Shown here: piece after piece, positions 55,751 to 64,000 of the stretch | How positions within the stretch are numbered: position 1 is the stretch's first letter | Layout of the letters: each line of letters starts with the position of its first letter | Translations under genes and position numbers: made by a program | Assembly: GCA_903994525.1 (NCBI GenBank) | Contig: CAJEXW010000005.1 | Span: forward strand, 1-64,000 | Reading direction: 5' to 3' | DNA length: 64,000 bases | From: an uncultured Chlorobiaceae bacterium | GTDB lineage: Bacteria > Bacteroidota > Chlorobiia > Chlorobiales > Chlorobiaceae | Notes under the pieces: generated by a model | Databases searched by the model: none | Told to the model about the DNA's origin: nothing | Seen by the model: only the letters and a program-made list of their open reading frames with translations

Positions 55751-56497
55751 ATGGACGCGGTACACTCCGAAAACATTGTTTATGGCAGAAATGCCGTCCT
55801 TGAGCTTCTCCAGCAAAAGCCCGAGAGCATTGAGAAGATCTATTTTCAGTTCAACACTTCTCATCCAAAACTCAAGGAAATTGTTATCACTTCACGCCGT
55901 CTGAAGCTTGTCAGCGGCAAGGCGCGGCTCGAAAAGCTCTCGGATATTGCAGGCACCACGAAACACCAGGGGGTCTGTGCGCTCATCAGCGCCGTCACCT
56001 ACTATTCGCTTGAAGAGGTTCTTGCAAATCCCCGCAACACCTTCCCGCTTTTTGTGGTGCTGCAGGGGCTGGATGATCCGCACAATATCGGGGCAATTAT
56101 CAGAACCGCCGAAGCCGTGGCGGCCGATGCGGTGGTGCTTGTTGAGGGTAAGGGGGCACCGGTGAATGCGGTTGTCCATAAAGCGGCTGCCGGAGCGCTC
56201 TCCCATATCAGGATTTGCAAAGTAAAGAGTCTGGTGCGTGCTCTGGAGTTTCTGCATCAGTGCAATGTCCAGGTTATTGCTGCCGACATGGATGCCGAGC
56301 TGAATTATACCGATGCCGATATGAAAAAAGCGACGGCCATTGTCCTTGGTATGGAGGGAAGCGGGCTGGCACCGGAGGCAGTCAAATTCTGTGACCATGT
56401 TGTGCGGATTCCGATGGCAGGCTGCGTTGAATCGCTCAATGTCAGTGTCACTGCCGGGGTGCTGCTCTACGAGGCAATGAGGCAGCGACTTGCGTAA
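55751..56497 (+). CDS. rlmB: 23S rRNA 2'-O-methyltransferase, SpoU/TrmH family (RlmB-like)
   Basis: The 248-residue enzyme has an N-terminal substrate-binding domain (VYGRNAVLELLQ near residue 10) and a knotted SPOUT domain with the motifs LQGLDDPHNIGAIIRTAEA near 97-115, VLGMEGSGL near 197 and VRIPMAGCVESLNVSVTAGVLLYEA near 215-240. RlmB methylates G2251 in E. coli; other TrmH-type targets cannot be excluded. It starts at the first in-frame ATG after the nifJ divergent promoter zone. Confidence 0.92.
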   Translation: MDAVHSENIVYGRNAVLELLQQKPESIEKIYFQFNTSHPKLKEIVITSRRLKLVSGKARLEKLSDIAGTTKHQGVCALISAVTYYSLEEVLANPRNTFPLFVVLQGLDDPHNIGAIIRTAEAVAADAVVLVEGKGAPVNAVVHKAAAGALSHIRICKVKSLVRALEFLHQCNVQVIAADMDAELNYTDADMKKATAIVLGMEGSGLAPEAVKFCDHVVRIPMAGCVESLNVSVTAGVLLYEAMRQRLA

Positions 56498-56602
56498 CTT
56501 GCCCTGCCCTTTGATTTGAAGGGATTCCAAAAAATAGTACCTTGAGCATAAAATTAAATAGAACACAGCAGACTCCATCAACACACATTCTCTCTTTTGA
56601 CC

Positions 56603-56986
56603 ATGACTATTCCTGCCGCTCTTCGCTATACCAAAGACCACGAATGGATTACACTGCTTGAAGATGGCAGTACTGCGCTGGTTGGTGTCACTGACTTTGC
56701 CCAGCACGAACTTGGCGATATTGTTTTTGTGGAGCTGAAACCGGCAGGAACCATTCTCAAAGAGCATGAGGTGTTCGGGACGGTTGAGGCGGTCAAGACG
56801 GTCGCCGATCTTTTTGCGCCTGTTGCCGGTGAAATTCTTGAGGTGAACACAGGGCTTGACAATGCTGAAATTGTCAATCAGGATCCCTATAACGCAGGTT
56901 GGCTGATCAAGCTGAAAGTTGCCGATCCTGCCGCAGTAGCCGCACTGCTTGATGCAGGGGCATACTGTCAGTTGACCGGGGAGTAA
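56603..56986 (+). CDS. gcvH: glycine cleavage system H protein
   Basis: The 127-residue lipoyl carrier protein has the conserved block VEAVKTVADLFAPVAGEI, with the lipoylated Lys65, and the YTKDHEWI opening near residue 10. I prefer ATG 56603 over the in-frame TTG at 56597. It is four bases upstream of gcvPA. It shuttles the aminomethyl group from GcvP to GcvT. Confidence 0.96.
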   Translation: MTIPAALRYTKDHEWITLLEDGSTALVGVTDFAQHELGDIVFVELKPAGTILKEHEVFGTVEAVKTVADLFAPVAGEILEVNTGLDNAEIVNQDPYNAGWLIKLKVADPAAVAALLDAGAYCQLTGE

Positions 56987-56989
56987 CCT

Positions 56990-58324
56990 ATGCCGTTTAT
57001 CGTCAATACTGCGGATGAAAGAGAGGCGATGCTTCGTGCCACGGGTGCCAGCTCTTTTGATGATCTTCTTGCCGATATTCCTGAAGAGATTCGCCTGAAG
57101 AGGGCGCTTGAGCTCCTTCCAGCCGTGGATGAGCTTCAGGTGCGCAAACTTCTCGAAGGGCTTGCGGCGGCTAACCGGAACACCTCCGACTACGTCAGCT
57201 ACCTGGGCGGCGGCGCTTATGACCATTTTATCCCTGCGGCCATCAAGAGCATTGTCTCCCGCAGCGAGTTTTACACCGCCTACACTCCTTACCAGGCAGA
57301 GGTTTCGCAGGGAACCCTGCAGGCGATCTACGAATACCAGAGTCTGATCTGCCGTCTTTATGAGATGGATGTCACCAATGCGTCGATGTATGACGGCGCG
57401 ACGGCTCTTGCCGAAGCGGTGTTGATGGCCATGAATGTTACCGGTCGCAGTCAGGTGGTGGTGGCAGGCAAGCTGCATCCTTCTAACAGCTCCGTCCTGA
57501 AAACCTACCTTGAGGCTTCGGGCCATCAGGCAGTCATTCAGAATGTGCTTCAGGATGGTGCAGGCGATCTTGCCTCACTCAAAGCGCTGGTGAACGAGAG
57601 TGTTGCCGCCGTTGTGGTTCAGCAGCCCAACTTTTATGGTTGCCTTGAGGATGTTGAGGCTCTTGGCACCATTGCTCATGCAGGGGGAGCGCTCTTTGTG
57701 GTCTCTGCTGATCCACTCTCTCTGGGTCTGCTTGCGGCTCCGGGCAGTTATGGAGCTGATATTGCGGTGGGTGAGGGGCAGCCACTGGGCACGCCGCAGA
57801 GTTTCGGTGGCCCCTACCTCGGCCTTTTCAGCGTCAAACAGCCTCTTGTCCGAAAGATTCCGGGTCGTCTGGTCGGTATGACGAAGGATCGTGATGGTGA
57901 GGATGGCTTTATTCTGACGCTCCAGACTCGCGAGCAGCACATTCGTCGCGAAAAAGCAACCTCAAATATTTGCAGTAACCAGGCGCTCAATGCGCTTCAG
58001 GCCGCAGTCTATCTTTCACTGCTTGGCAAAGAGGGACTTCGTGAGGTTGCCACCCAGTCGGCACAGAAGGCGCACTATTTAGCTGGTAAAATTGCTGCAA
58101 TACCAGGTTTTTCATTGAAGTATTCGTCGCCCTTTTTCAGGGAGTTTGTGGTTGAAACGCCTATTCCTGCCGCAATTGTGGTCCAGCGGATGCTCGAACA
58201 GAAGATCTTTGCCGGTTATGATCTGTCAGCTCATGGTGAGACCGGGCTGCTGGTTGCCGTGACGGAGAAGCGGAGCAAGGTGGAGCTTGATGGTTTTGTG
58301 GCCGGGCTGGCCGGGTTGTTGTAG
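56990..58324 (+). CDS. gcvPA: glycine dehydrogenase subunit 1 (GcvPA)
   Basis: The 444-residue N-terminal-half subunit of a two-subunit P protein. It opens with [13 protein letters not shown] and has [21 protein letters not shown] near residues 63-83, [28 protein letters not shown] and [14 protein letters not shown] near 325. The PLP lysine is on the other subunit (GcvPB), which is not in this window, nor are GcvT or Lpd. A different location for the partner is needed. Confidence 0.94.
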   Translation: MPFIVNTADEREAMLRATGASSFDDLLADIPEEIRLKRALELLPAVDELQVRKLLEGLAAANRNTSDYVSYLGGGAYDHFIPAAIKSIVSRSEFYTAYTPYQAEVSQGTLQAIYEYQSLICRLYEMDVTNASMYDGATALAEAVLMAMNVTGRSQVVVAGKLHPSNSSVLKTYLEASGHQAVIQNVLQDGAGDLASLKALVNESVAAVVVQQPNFYGCLEDVEALGTIAHAGGALFVVSADPLSLGLLAAPGSYGADIAVGEGQPLGTPQSFGGPYLGLFSVKQPLVRKIPGRLVGMTKDRDGEDGFILTLQTREQHIRREKATSNICSNQALNALQAAVYLSLLGKEGLREVATQSAQKAHYLAGKIAAIPGFSLKYSSPFFREFVVETPIPAAIVVQRMLEQKIFAGYDLSAHGETGLLVAVTEKRSKVELDGFVAGLAGLL

Positions 58325-58358
58325 GGTTGTTTTTTATAGGAGGTATGGGAGTTATAAG

Positions 58359-58395
58359 TTTTTCAGCTCCCTTCGCAAGGTTGGGAGCTGAAAAA
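58359..58395. repeat. 13-base inverted repeat between gcvPA and dapA
   Basis: TTTTTCAGCTCCC at 58359-58371 is perfectly complementary to GGGAGCTGAAAAA at 58383-58395. The arms begin with T and end with A, the reverse of an intrinsic terminator, so no T-run follows the stem on either strand. It lies between convergent genes. Confidence 0.6.
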
Positions 58396-58405
58396 GGGGA
58401 TGATG

Positions 58406-59296
58406 TTAGATGAGTCCGAGGGTTTTTAGCTCCTGGTCGATGATCTTTTTGCTTTCGCCTGACAGTGGAACCAGTGGTAGACGGTAGTTCTCTTCAATCA
58501 TACCCATGCAGGCAAGGGCGTACTTGACCGGCACAGGGTTGCTCTCAATAAAGTTCAGTTTTAACAGCTTGCGATAGCGGCGGTTGATTGAGCGAGCCTC
58601 TTCGAGGTCGTTTCGCCTGACCGCTTCAATAAGTTGCTTGATCTGCTGTGGTATTTGGTTTGCCGCAACCGAGATTGCGCCATCTCCACCCATTGCCATA
58701 AAGGGGAGAATCAGCGAATCCTCACCCGTCAGCACCGAAAAGTGGGCAGGGCGCTCCTCCAGCAGTTCAGAGATCTGGCTGATATTCTCTGAGGCCTCTT
58801 TGACTGCCGCAATATTTTCAAAGTCGCGGGCAAGCCTGAGGATGGTTGATGCCGTCACATTGCAGCCGGTTCTCCCCGGAACATTATAGATGATAATCGG
58901 CACTGAGACAGCCTCGGCAATATGGCGATAATGCTGGTACATCCCCTCCTGCGACGGCTTGTTATAATAGGGTGCAACCGAGAGAAGTGCGGCAGCTCCA
59001 GCCTTTTCAGCATTTTTGGCCAGCTCGACAGCGTGCTTTGTATCATTGGTGCCAGCTCCTGCCGCCACCATAATCTTACCTGCCGCCTCATCCTTAACGG
59101 TTCGGATAATTTCAGCCTGCTCATTCCCGGAAAGTGTTGGTGACTCACCTGTTGTTCCACAGGTGATGATGATATCGGTTCCCGCTTCAATATGAAACTG
59201 CACCAGCCTTCGCAAGGCATCGGTATCTATTGATCTGTCCTGTCGGAAGGGTGTCACCAGTGCAACGGCGGATCCTGAAAGGTATCGTGTGGACAT
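58406..59296 (-). CDS. dapA: 4-hydroxy-tetrahydrodipicolinate synthase
   Basis: The 296-residue TIM-barrel enzyme condenses pyruvate with aspartate semialdehyde, the first committed step to lysine and diaminopimelate. Blocks include [12 protein letters not shown] near residues 44-55, YNVPGRTG near 135 and the Schiff-base lysine in AAVKEAS near 163. Length is standard. Confidence 0.97.
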   Translation of the reverse strand: MSTRYLSGSAVALVTPFRQDRSIDTDALRRLVQFHIEAGTDIIITCGTTGESPTLSGNEQAEIIRTVKDEAAGKIMVAAGAGTNDTKHAVELAKNAEKAGAAALLSVAPYYNKPSQEGMYQHYRHIAEAVSVPIIIYNVPGRTGCNVTASTILRLARDFENIAAVKEASENISQISELLEERPAHFSVLTGEDSLILPFMAMGGDGAISVAANQIPQQIKQLIEAVRRNDLEEARSINRRYRKLLKLNFIESNPVPVKYALACMGMIEENYRLPLVPLSGESKKIIDQELKTLGLI

Positions 59297-59574
59297 AGGT
59301 TTTTATCCCGGTAGTATTGAAAATCGTTTTGTTTTCTCCGACGCACAGGCGCGTGGCACTGTTCTCGCCGCAAGGGAGAATATACAGAGAAAGGTAAATT
59401 GTAAAACTGATTTTATCGTAAAATCCGAAAACTCTTGCCAGAATTTCAGCAGGATATTGAAGATGCCGCTTGAACCTCCCTTCTTGGCAGCACGGAGAAG
59501 ATTCTTGCAACCTTTATTGAGTTTCAGAAGCACCTGTATCGGAGGTCCGCAGCCTGAGGAAGAAGTCAACAAAA

Positions 59575-59611
59575 GAAAAACCCCCCGGCAAAGCGGAGGG
59601 TTTTTTTGTAT
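59575..59611 (-). terminator. intrinsic terminator of the bch cluster
   Basis: A GC-rich stem (left arm around 59581-59592, right arm CGGAGGG near 59600 plus T-run) with one internal mismatch and AAAGC loop. The T-run lies on both sides, so it could end bchE transcripts on the minus strand and any plus-strand readthrough. Confidence 0.75.
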
Positions 59612-59630
59612 CATTCGCAACCGGCAGAAA

Positions 59631-61271
59631 TCAGCAGTTGCGTACAGTCGAAGAGTTGCGATCCTTGATGGTGGTCTCGTCGAATTCGTCCCAGTTGTGC
59701 TCGTCGTGCTCGCGCTGGTAACCAGCCTCTTTCAGACCGAAGCTCATGTCGGCAACCATCTCCGGACGCAGCTCCTTGAGGTTTTTCACCTCGGCCTGCG
59801 TCAAAATTCTTGACTTGTCGAAGCCAAGGTCAATCTCGATCTTGCGATTCTTGGTTTTGACGCGGTCAATATCGTAGAAGCGCTTGGTAATGGTTGTCTG
59901 TGCAAACGCCTTTAAACAGCCAAGCATGTATTTGCGGACGTAAGGGTCCTTGATCCATGGGTAGCCAAAGAAGGTTTTGCGTGCGTAGAAGCGTGCATAG
60001 GATTTCAGCACCAGCTTCAGTACATCCTCACGCTCCATATTATCGGGCTTGATGATCGGGGTCACAAAGTTGTACTTGGAGTAGTCGCGTACCTCCACCC
60101 TGTCACCAAGCTCTTTGAAGAGATCAGAGAAAGGCCATGGAGTGTAGATGGTCCAGTTGGCCATGTCAGGATCCCAGTCCTTGCAGAGCTGAAAGGTCTC
60201 CTCAATAGTTTCAGGGGTCTCATGCTCCAGCCCCATCACAAACTGTGCCTCGGCTACAATACCGTTTTTCTGCAACAGCTTGATAGCAAGCTTGTTCTCT
60301 TCAATGGTGGTCTCTTTGCGGAAGCGGTTGAGGTTCATCTGGCTTGCAGCTTCGGTACCGAGTGAGACGTGGACGAGGCCTGCCTTGCGGAAGAAGGGCA
60401 GCAAATCAGCATCACGCATAATGTCGGTCACGCGGGTGTTGATACCCCAGGTAACGTCAAGTTTGCGGTCGATAAGCTCCTGGCAAAGCGAGACAAACTT
60501 CTGCTTGTTGATGGTTGGCTCCTCATCCGCAAGGATAAAAAAGCCAACTTTGTGCTGCTTAACCAGTATCTCAATCTCATCGACAAAGTTTTTCGGGCTG
60601 CGGGCACGGTAGCGGCGCCAGAACTGCCACTGGGAACAGAAGGTACAGGTAAAAGGACATCCTCTGGCAAAGTTCGGTACGGCAAGCCGACAACCAAGGG
60701 GTGTATAGATATATTTATCCCAGTCGTAGAGGCTCCAGTCGGGACTGAGTGTATCAAGATCTTCGATAACGGGGTGAGCTGCGGTCGCAAATACCTTGCC
60801 ATCATCATCCAGGTAGGCAATACCGGTAATATCACCTCTGTTTTTTCGGTCAGTTCCTGCGGCAATCTCCTTGATAAGGTTGACCGTCACCTCTTCGCCT
60901 TCACCACGAACAACATAATCGGTTTCAGGTGCCTCACTCAGTACCTGCGGGTACATGAAGGTTGAGTGAATACCACCCATAATCGTCCTGATCTTAGGAC
61001 TCACCTTTTTTGCAAGCTTCATGATTGCCTGCGCCTTGAAAATCGACGGAGTGATATTGGTTGCCATCACCACATCCGGCATGTTCTTGCGGATGATAGC
61101 TTCAATCTGGTCGTCAGGAATGTCGTCGGCCATGGCATCAACAAATTTAATCTGATCGAATCCAGCTTTTTTCAGGGCACCACCAATGTAGGCGACCCAG
61201 CTTGGCGTCCAGTTACCGGCAATCTCGGCTCCACCTGAATGATAATTTGGTTGAACCATCAATATTTTCAT
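59631..61271 (-). CDS. bchE: anaerobic Mg-protoporphyrin IX monomethyl ester cyclase (BchE)
   Basis: A 546-residue B12-dependent radical SAM enzyme that makes the fifth ring of (bacterio)chlorophyll without oxygen. An N-terminal cobalamin-binding Rossmann domain spans about residues 1-140. The radical SAM motif CPFTCTFC (CxxxCxxC) lies near 204-211, followed by SQWQFWRRYR. I start at the ATG at 61271 (KILMVQPNYHSGGAEIAG); the frame is open 26 codons upstream without conservation. It lies downstream of bchM, the previous pathway step. Confidence 0.95.
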   Translation of the reverse strand: MKILMVQPNYHSGGAEIAGNWTPSWVAYIGGALKKAGFDQIKFVDAMADDIPDDQIEAIIRKNMPDVVMATNITPSIFKAQAIMKLAKKVSPKIRTIMGGIHSTFMYPQVLSEAPETDYVVRGEGEEVTVNLIKEIAAGTDRKNRGDITGIAYLDDDGKVFATAAHPVIEDLDTLSPDWSLYDWDKYIYTPLGCRLAVPNFARGCPFTCTFCSQWQFWRRYRARSPKNFVDEIEILVKQHKVGFFILADEEPTINKQKFVSLCQELIDRKLDVTWGINTRVTDIMRDADLLPFFRKAGLVHVSLGTEAASQMNLNRFRKETTIEENKLAIKLLQKNGIVAEAQFVMGLEHETPETIEETFQLCKDWDPDMANWTIYTPWPFSDLFKELGDRVEVRDYSKYNFVTPIIKPDNMEREDVLKLVLKSYARFYARKTFFGYPWIKDPYVRKYMLGCLKAFAQTTITKRFYDIDRVKTKNRKIEIDLGFDKSRILTQAEVKNLKELRPEMVADMSFGLKEAGYQREHDEHNWDEFDETTIKDRNSSTVRNC

Positions 61272-61450
61272 CGGTCTCCATCCTCCAGATATGTTTTTTG
61301 ACAAAATTGGGATTGCAAAGCTACAAAAAAGCATCCCGCATAGATTCACAAAAAGTAATGAACTGACAATTTACAATTTATTTCTAAAAACTTCATAGCG
61401 TTTTCATGCTCTATAACCCCGATGGCAGTGGAAAAATTCCCGCGATTTTC

Positions 61451-62149
61451 TTAACGGTGGCTTGCGTTCATCAGCATGGTGTGATAAAAGCCAAAACTGA
61501 TCTTTTCACGCTTTTTTACCTCCATGCGATCCTTGTCCATTGCCCGTTTCATCTCTTCGTCGCGGATCATCTGGATTGTGGTGCGGCGCTCTTTTTTGGG
61601 GAAGTAGCCTCCGGCCCAGTGCATCAGAGCAAGAAGGTTGTTGTAGGGAGCATAGGTGAAAATAATCGTTCCTTTGGTAAGGCGGCTCAGGTTAGCGAAT
61701 GCCTGGGCAAATCCTTCGGCAGGGTAATGGATCAGCACATCAAAACAGACCACAGCATCATATTTTCCGCTGACCGACTCAATGGTGTTGACCTCGAATT
61801 CGATGTTTTTCGCTACACCCTGCTTGATTGCTTCACTCTTGGCCTTGTCAACCATCTGAGAGGCAATATCGACAGCTTTTACCTTGTAGCCTGCTTTGGC
61901 AAGCCTGATACTGAAGAGTCCTGTGCCGCAGCCTGCATCAAGCACTGTTGCCCCTTTCGGGAGCCCAAGTTGTTGCAGCCATTCAAATGCCCTGTCCATC
62001 ATGACTGCGTGGCCCTGGCGAACTGTATTGCGTACGGAAGAGAGTTTATCGTCTCCATAGATAGATGCCCACCGCTGAAAGCCCTGCCCGTTAAAATAGG
62101 AGCGGAGCATTTTTTTATGTTCTTCAGCATTGAATGGCGAACTGCTCAT
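61451..62149 (-). CDS. bchM: Mg-protoporphyrin IX O-methyltransferase
   Basis: A 232-residue SAM methyltransferase that makes the Mg-protoporphyrin monomethyl ester. Motif [22 protein letters not shown] is near residues 74-94 and AVDIASQMV carries the acidic motif [10 protein letters not shown] near 150 is a BchM family block. It sits between the bchH-like gene and bchE, that is in pathway order, 49 bases downstream of bchH. Confidence 0.94.
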   Translation of the reverse strand: MSSSPFNAEEHKKMLRSYFNGQGFQRWASIYGDDKLSSVRNTVRQGHAVMMDRAFEWLQQLGLPKGATVLDAGCGTGLFSIRLAKAGYKVKAVDIASQMVDKAKSEAIKQGVAKNIEFEVNTIESVSGKYDAVVCFDVLIHYPAEGFAQAFANLSRLTKGTIIFTYAPYNNLLALMHWAGGYFPKKERRTTIQMIRDEEMKRAMDKDRMEVKKREKISFGFYHTMLMNASHR

Positions 62150-62198
62150 GGTATAAGTTTTGACTTTTGCGTTAAAAATTCAAGGTTTGTGAAGTTCG

Positions 62199-64000
62199 TT
62201 ACACATCAATCCCCTCAAGGCGATCTTCAAGGTCGGAGTAGATCTCCTGCAGCTTTTCGATCATGTCGGGGTCGGCACTCCACATGCCGCGTCCACTTGC
62301 TTCGAGCATACGACCTACAATGTTCTTAAAGGCCTTCGGATTCACCTTCATGAGGCGCTCGCGCATATTGGGATCCATGGCGTAGGTTTCGGCAGCCTCC
62401 TTGTAGACCCAGTCGTCAACACCTTTGGTGACGGCATCCCAGCCGAGCATATAGGTGAAGCGGTTGCTGATTTCAGCGGCCCCGCTGTGCCCCTGGTCAA
62501 GCATGGTCTCAAACCATTTCGGATTGAGCAGTTTGCTGCGGAACTCCACCTTCAGTGCCTTGTCGGCATCGTCAATCTTGACGTCGGCTGTAAAGGTCTC
62601 AACGTAGTTCAGTTTGACATTGTCACCTTTCGGATTACGACGGCGGGCTGAAAGCTGCAGTGCTCCCGATGAGGAGAAGTAACGGTCAATATCGGTAATA
62701 CCGAACTCAGCCGAGTCGACCTGCTGTACCACCCGGTCAACGGTGCTGAGCAGCCCTTTCAGAATGTCGGTCTGCTGGTCGCCGTAACGGTTGCCACCGT
62801 ATGCGAAACCGGTTCGTTTGATGAACATGTTGTCGAGATCATCCTCCGACTCCCATGCTGAATCTTCGACCAGCTCCTCAACCTGTGAGCCGTAAGCACC
62901 CGGTGCCTGGGTGAAGAGACGCGATGTTGCGCTCTCAAAATCTTTGCCCTCTTTCAGGGCGGCATCAACATGTTTTTTGATATGGTTCATCTCGTGGGGC
63001 TCAATGGCTTTGGCCGCCTCTTTGACCAGTTTGTCGAGATGATCGACCAGAACGCCAAAGGTGTCGCGGAAGATTGAGCTGATCTGGATCAGCACATCAA
63101 TTCTTGGACGACCAAGCTTGTCAAGTGGTACAAGCCGATAGTGGCTGATTTTGCCCTGTCCATCATAGGCTGGTTCGGCTCCCATGAGGTGAATAATAAC
63201 GGCGACCGCTTCACCTTTGCTCTTGATGGTATCAAGTCCCCAGAGCACCTGGGCTATGGTTTCGGGATACTCCCCGTTATTCTCCTCAAGGTGTCGGTTA
63301 AGAATGGTCTCGCCAATCTGTTTGCCACGTTTAAAGGCCAGTTCTGAAGGAATGCGCCATGGATCAATGGCGTGAATATTGCGTCCGGTTGGCAGAATGC
63401 CAGCGCCATCACGAACCAGATCGCCGCCTGAACCCGAGGGGATATACTCGCCGCACAGTGCGCGAAGGAATCCTTTCATCTCATTTTGGTTATCCTCAAG
63501 AGCCCGCTTGAGGGCAAGGCCATCCTGCAGCGCTCCGTTGATCGCCTCAACCATATCGGCTGAAATTTTTGCACCGTTGGTCAGCTTGTTAAAGAGATTT
63601 GTCGGGTTGCTTTTGCCAAAGATGGTCTGCTCGATAAACTCTTTGGTGTGCCCATCGACCGTTTCACGTGCGGTCATCGCCTGCTGTTCACCTTTACGGG
63701 CCCGGGTGGCCAGTGAGGCGTATTCCCCATAGGTTCTGTCTTCACCAATGGCCTGCATGATGATTGATGGCAGCGATTTTTCGTTGCCACGTACCTTCAG
63801 GTACTCGGTGATGGTTGTTACCTGGGTCTCAAGCTTTGGAGTTTCACCAAAAACGTGCAGCGAGTTCGAAATCAATCGTCCCTCAAGCTCCATCATGTAG
63901 GTGTAGAGGCGGCTGATATACTCCTGGAAATTCTCTCCCTGAACGCGAGGGCAATCGTCCGTCAGGTTGAGCTGCTGTGCCTTGGTGATAATCACCTCTT
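62199..64000 (-). CDS. bchH: Mg-chelatase large subunit BchH family (C-terminal part; runs off the window)
   Basis: The frame continues beyond position 64000, so only the last 600 or so residues of a protein that is usually near 1250 are here. Family segments include YGEYASLATRARKGEQQAMTARETVDGHTKEF, RNIHAIDPWRIPSELAF, AQVLWGLDTIKSKGEAVAV and HSGAAEISNRFTYMLGWDAVT. BchH carries the porphyrin in the ATP-dependent chelatase. Green sulfur bacteria have several paralogues (BchH, BchS, BchT); this one cannot be distinguished from its C-terminus. It precedes bchM by 49 bases. Confidence 0.93.
   Translation of the reverse strand, partial: EVIITKAQQLNLTDDCPRVQGENFQEYISRLYTYMMELEGRLISNSLHVFGETPKLETQVTTITEYLKVRGNEKSLPSIIMQAIGEDRTYGEYASLATRARKGEQQAMTARETVDGHTKEFIEQTIFGKSNPTNLFNKLTNGAKISADMVEAINGALQDGLALKRALEDNQNEMKGFLRALCGEYIPSGSGGDLVRDGAGILPTGRNIHAIDPWRIPSELAFKRGKQIGETILNRHLEENNGEYPETIAQVLWGLDTIKSKGEAVAVIIHLMGAEPAYDGQGKISHYRLVPLDKLGRPRIDVLIQISSIFRDTFGVLVDHLDKLVKEAAKAIEPHEMNHIKKHVDAALKEGKDFESATSRLFTQAPGAYGSQVEELVEDSAWESEDDLDNMFIKRTGFAYGGNRYGDQQTDILKGLLSTVDRVVQQVDSAEFGITDIDRYFSSSGALQLSARRRNPKGDNVKLNYVETFTADVKIDDADKALKVEFRSKLLNPKWFETMLDQGHSGAAEISNRFTYMLGWDAVTKGVDDWVYKEAAETYAMDPNMRERLMKVNPKAFKNIVGRMLEASGRGMWSADPDMIEKLQEIYSDLEDRLEGIDV

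Noticed and set aside
56498..56596. Glycine riboswitch before gcvH
   Set aside because: The 99-base leader is too short and lacks the recognisable glycine-aptamer core.
55892..57526. 544-codon minus-strand open frame opposite rlmB, gcvH and gcvPA
   Set aside because: It lies entirely over well-identified plus-strand genes and has cysteine- and histidine-rich, non-protein-like composition. It is a codon-bias shadow despite its length.
59289..59813. 174-codon plus-strand frame between dapA and bchE
   Set aside because: It runs through the intrinsic terminator at 59575-59611 and overlaps the end of bchE. Its tail is antisense to bchE and it has no recognisable domain.
61406..62329. 307-codon plus-strand frame opposite bchM and the end of the bchH-family gene
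   Set aside because: It covers identified minus-strand genes in the antisense direction and has shadow-like composition.

Overview
The window looks like a chromosomal segment of a green sulfur bacterium (Chlorobiaceae, Chlorobium/Pelodictyon type). The evidence is a reaction-centre cytochrome c-551 gene (pscC), an anaerobic bacteriochlorophyll cluster (bchE-bchM-bchH-like), a sulfide:quinone oxidoreductase-like flavoprotein with a cytochrome c, the LpxC-FabZ fusion typical of Chlorobi/Bacteroidetes, and reductive carbon-fixation enzymes (pyruvate:ferredoxin oxidoreductase, PEP carboxylase). The species cannot be named from this sequence alone. I see no phage, insertion sequence, CRISPR array, rRNA or tRNA; most of the segment is core chromosome.

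Layout. 1-7.8 kb: lysophospholipid acyltransferase-like gene, purD, a JAMM protease, the N-terminal half of a split carB, trpC, rpe and an Omp85-family barrel. 7.8-14.7 kb: DUF2795 protein, M23 peptidase, polA, pheA, yebC, ruvC and a CDP-alcohol phosphatidyltransferase. 15-22.7 kb: lpxC-fabZ, suhB-like, tspO, acs, leuS. 22.7-28.1 kb is the most accessory part: a gene-poor stretch, then a minus-strand set of a monohaem cytochrome c, a 52-residue small protein, an SQR-like flavoprotein and a DUF2892 membrane protein, followed upstream by a FISUMP lipoprotein, a methyltransferase, a DUF134 regulator and an OsmC protein. 28.3-38.3 kb: pnp, panC, rsmI, a dipeptide-type ABC ATPase, sppA, a DcaP-like porin and comM. 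38.4-46.7 kb: ppc, pscC, queF, a translationally coupled methyltransferase/unknown/xerD trio, hpf and hprK. 46.7-51.8 kb: peptide ABC binding protein and permease, ruvB and a TPR protein. 51.9-64 kb: nifJ (PFOR), rlmB, gcvH-gcvPA, dapA and the bchE, bchM and truncated bchH-family genes.

How the genes fit together. Acs, PFOR and PEP carboxylase act around acetyl-CoA, pyruvate and oxaloacetate, which fits an autotroph running the reductive TCA cycle. BchH/M/E are consecutive steps from protoporphyrin IX to protochlorophyllide, using the O2-independent cyclase. PscC passes electrons to the P840 reaction centre, and the SQR/cytochrome group probably feeds sulfide electrons toward the same chain. 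LpxC-FabZ, the Omp85 protein, the porin, the M23 peptidase and the acyltransferase build the outer envelope.

The points most worth a second look are the small protein beside the SQR gene (23794-23952), the isolated carB half, HPr kinase without visible PTS partners, the coupled unknown gene ahead of xerD, an orphan plus-strand terminator near 36.67 kb, and a possible 45-residue membrane peptide just upstream of pscC.
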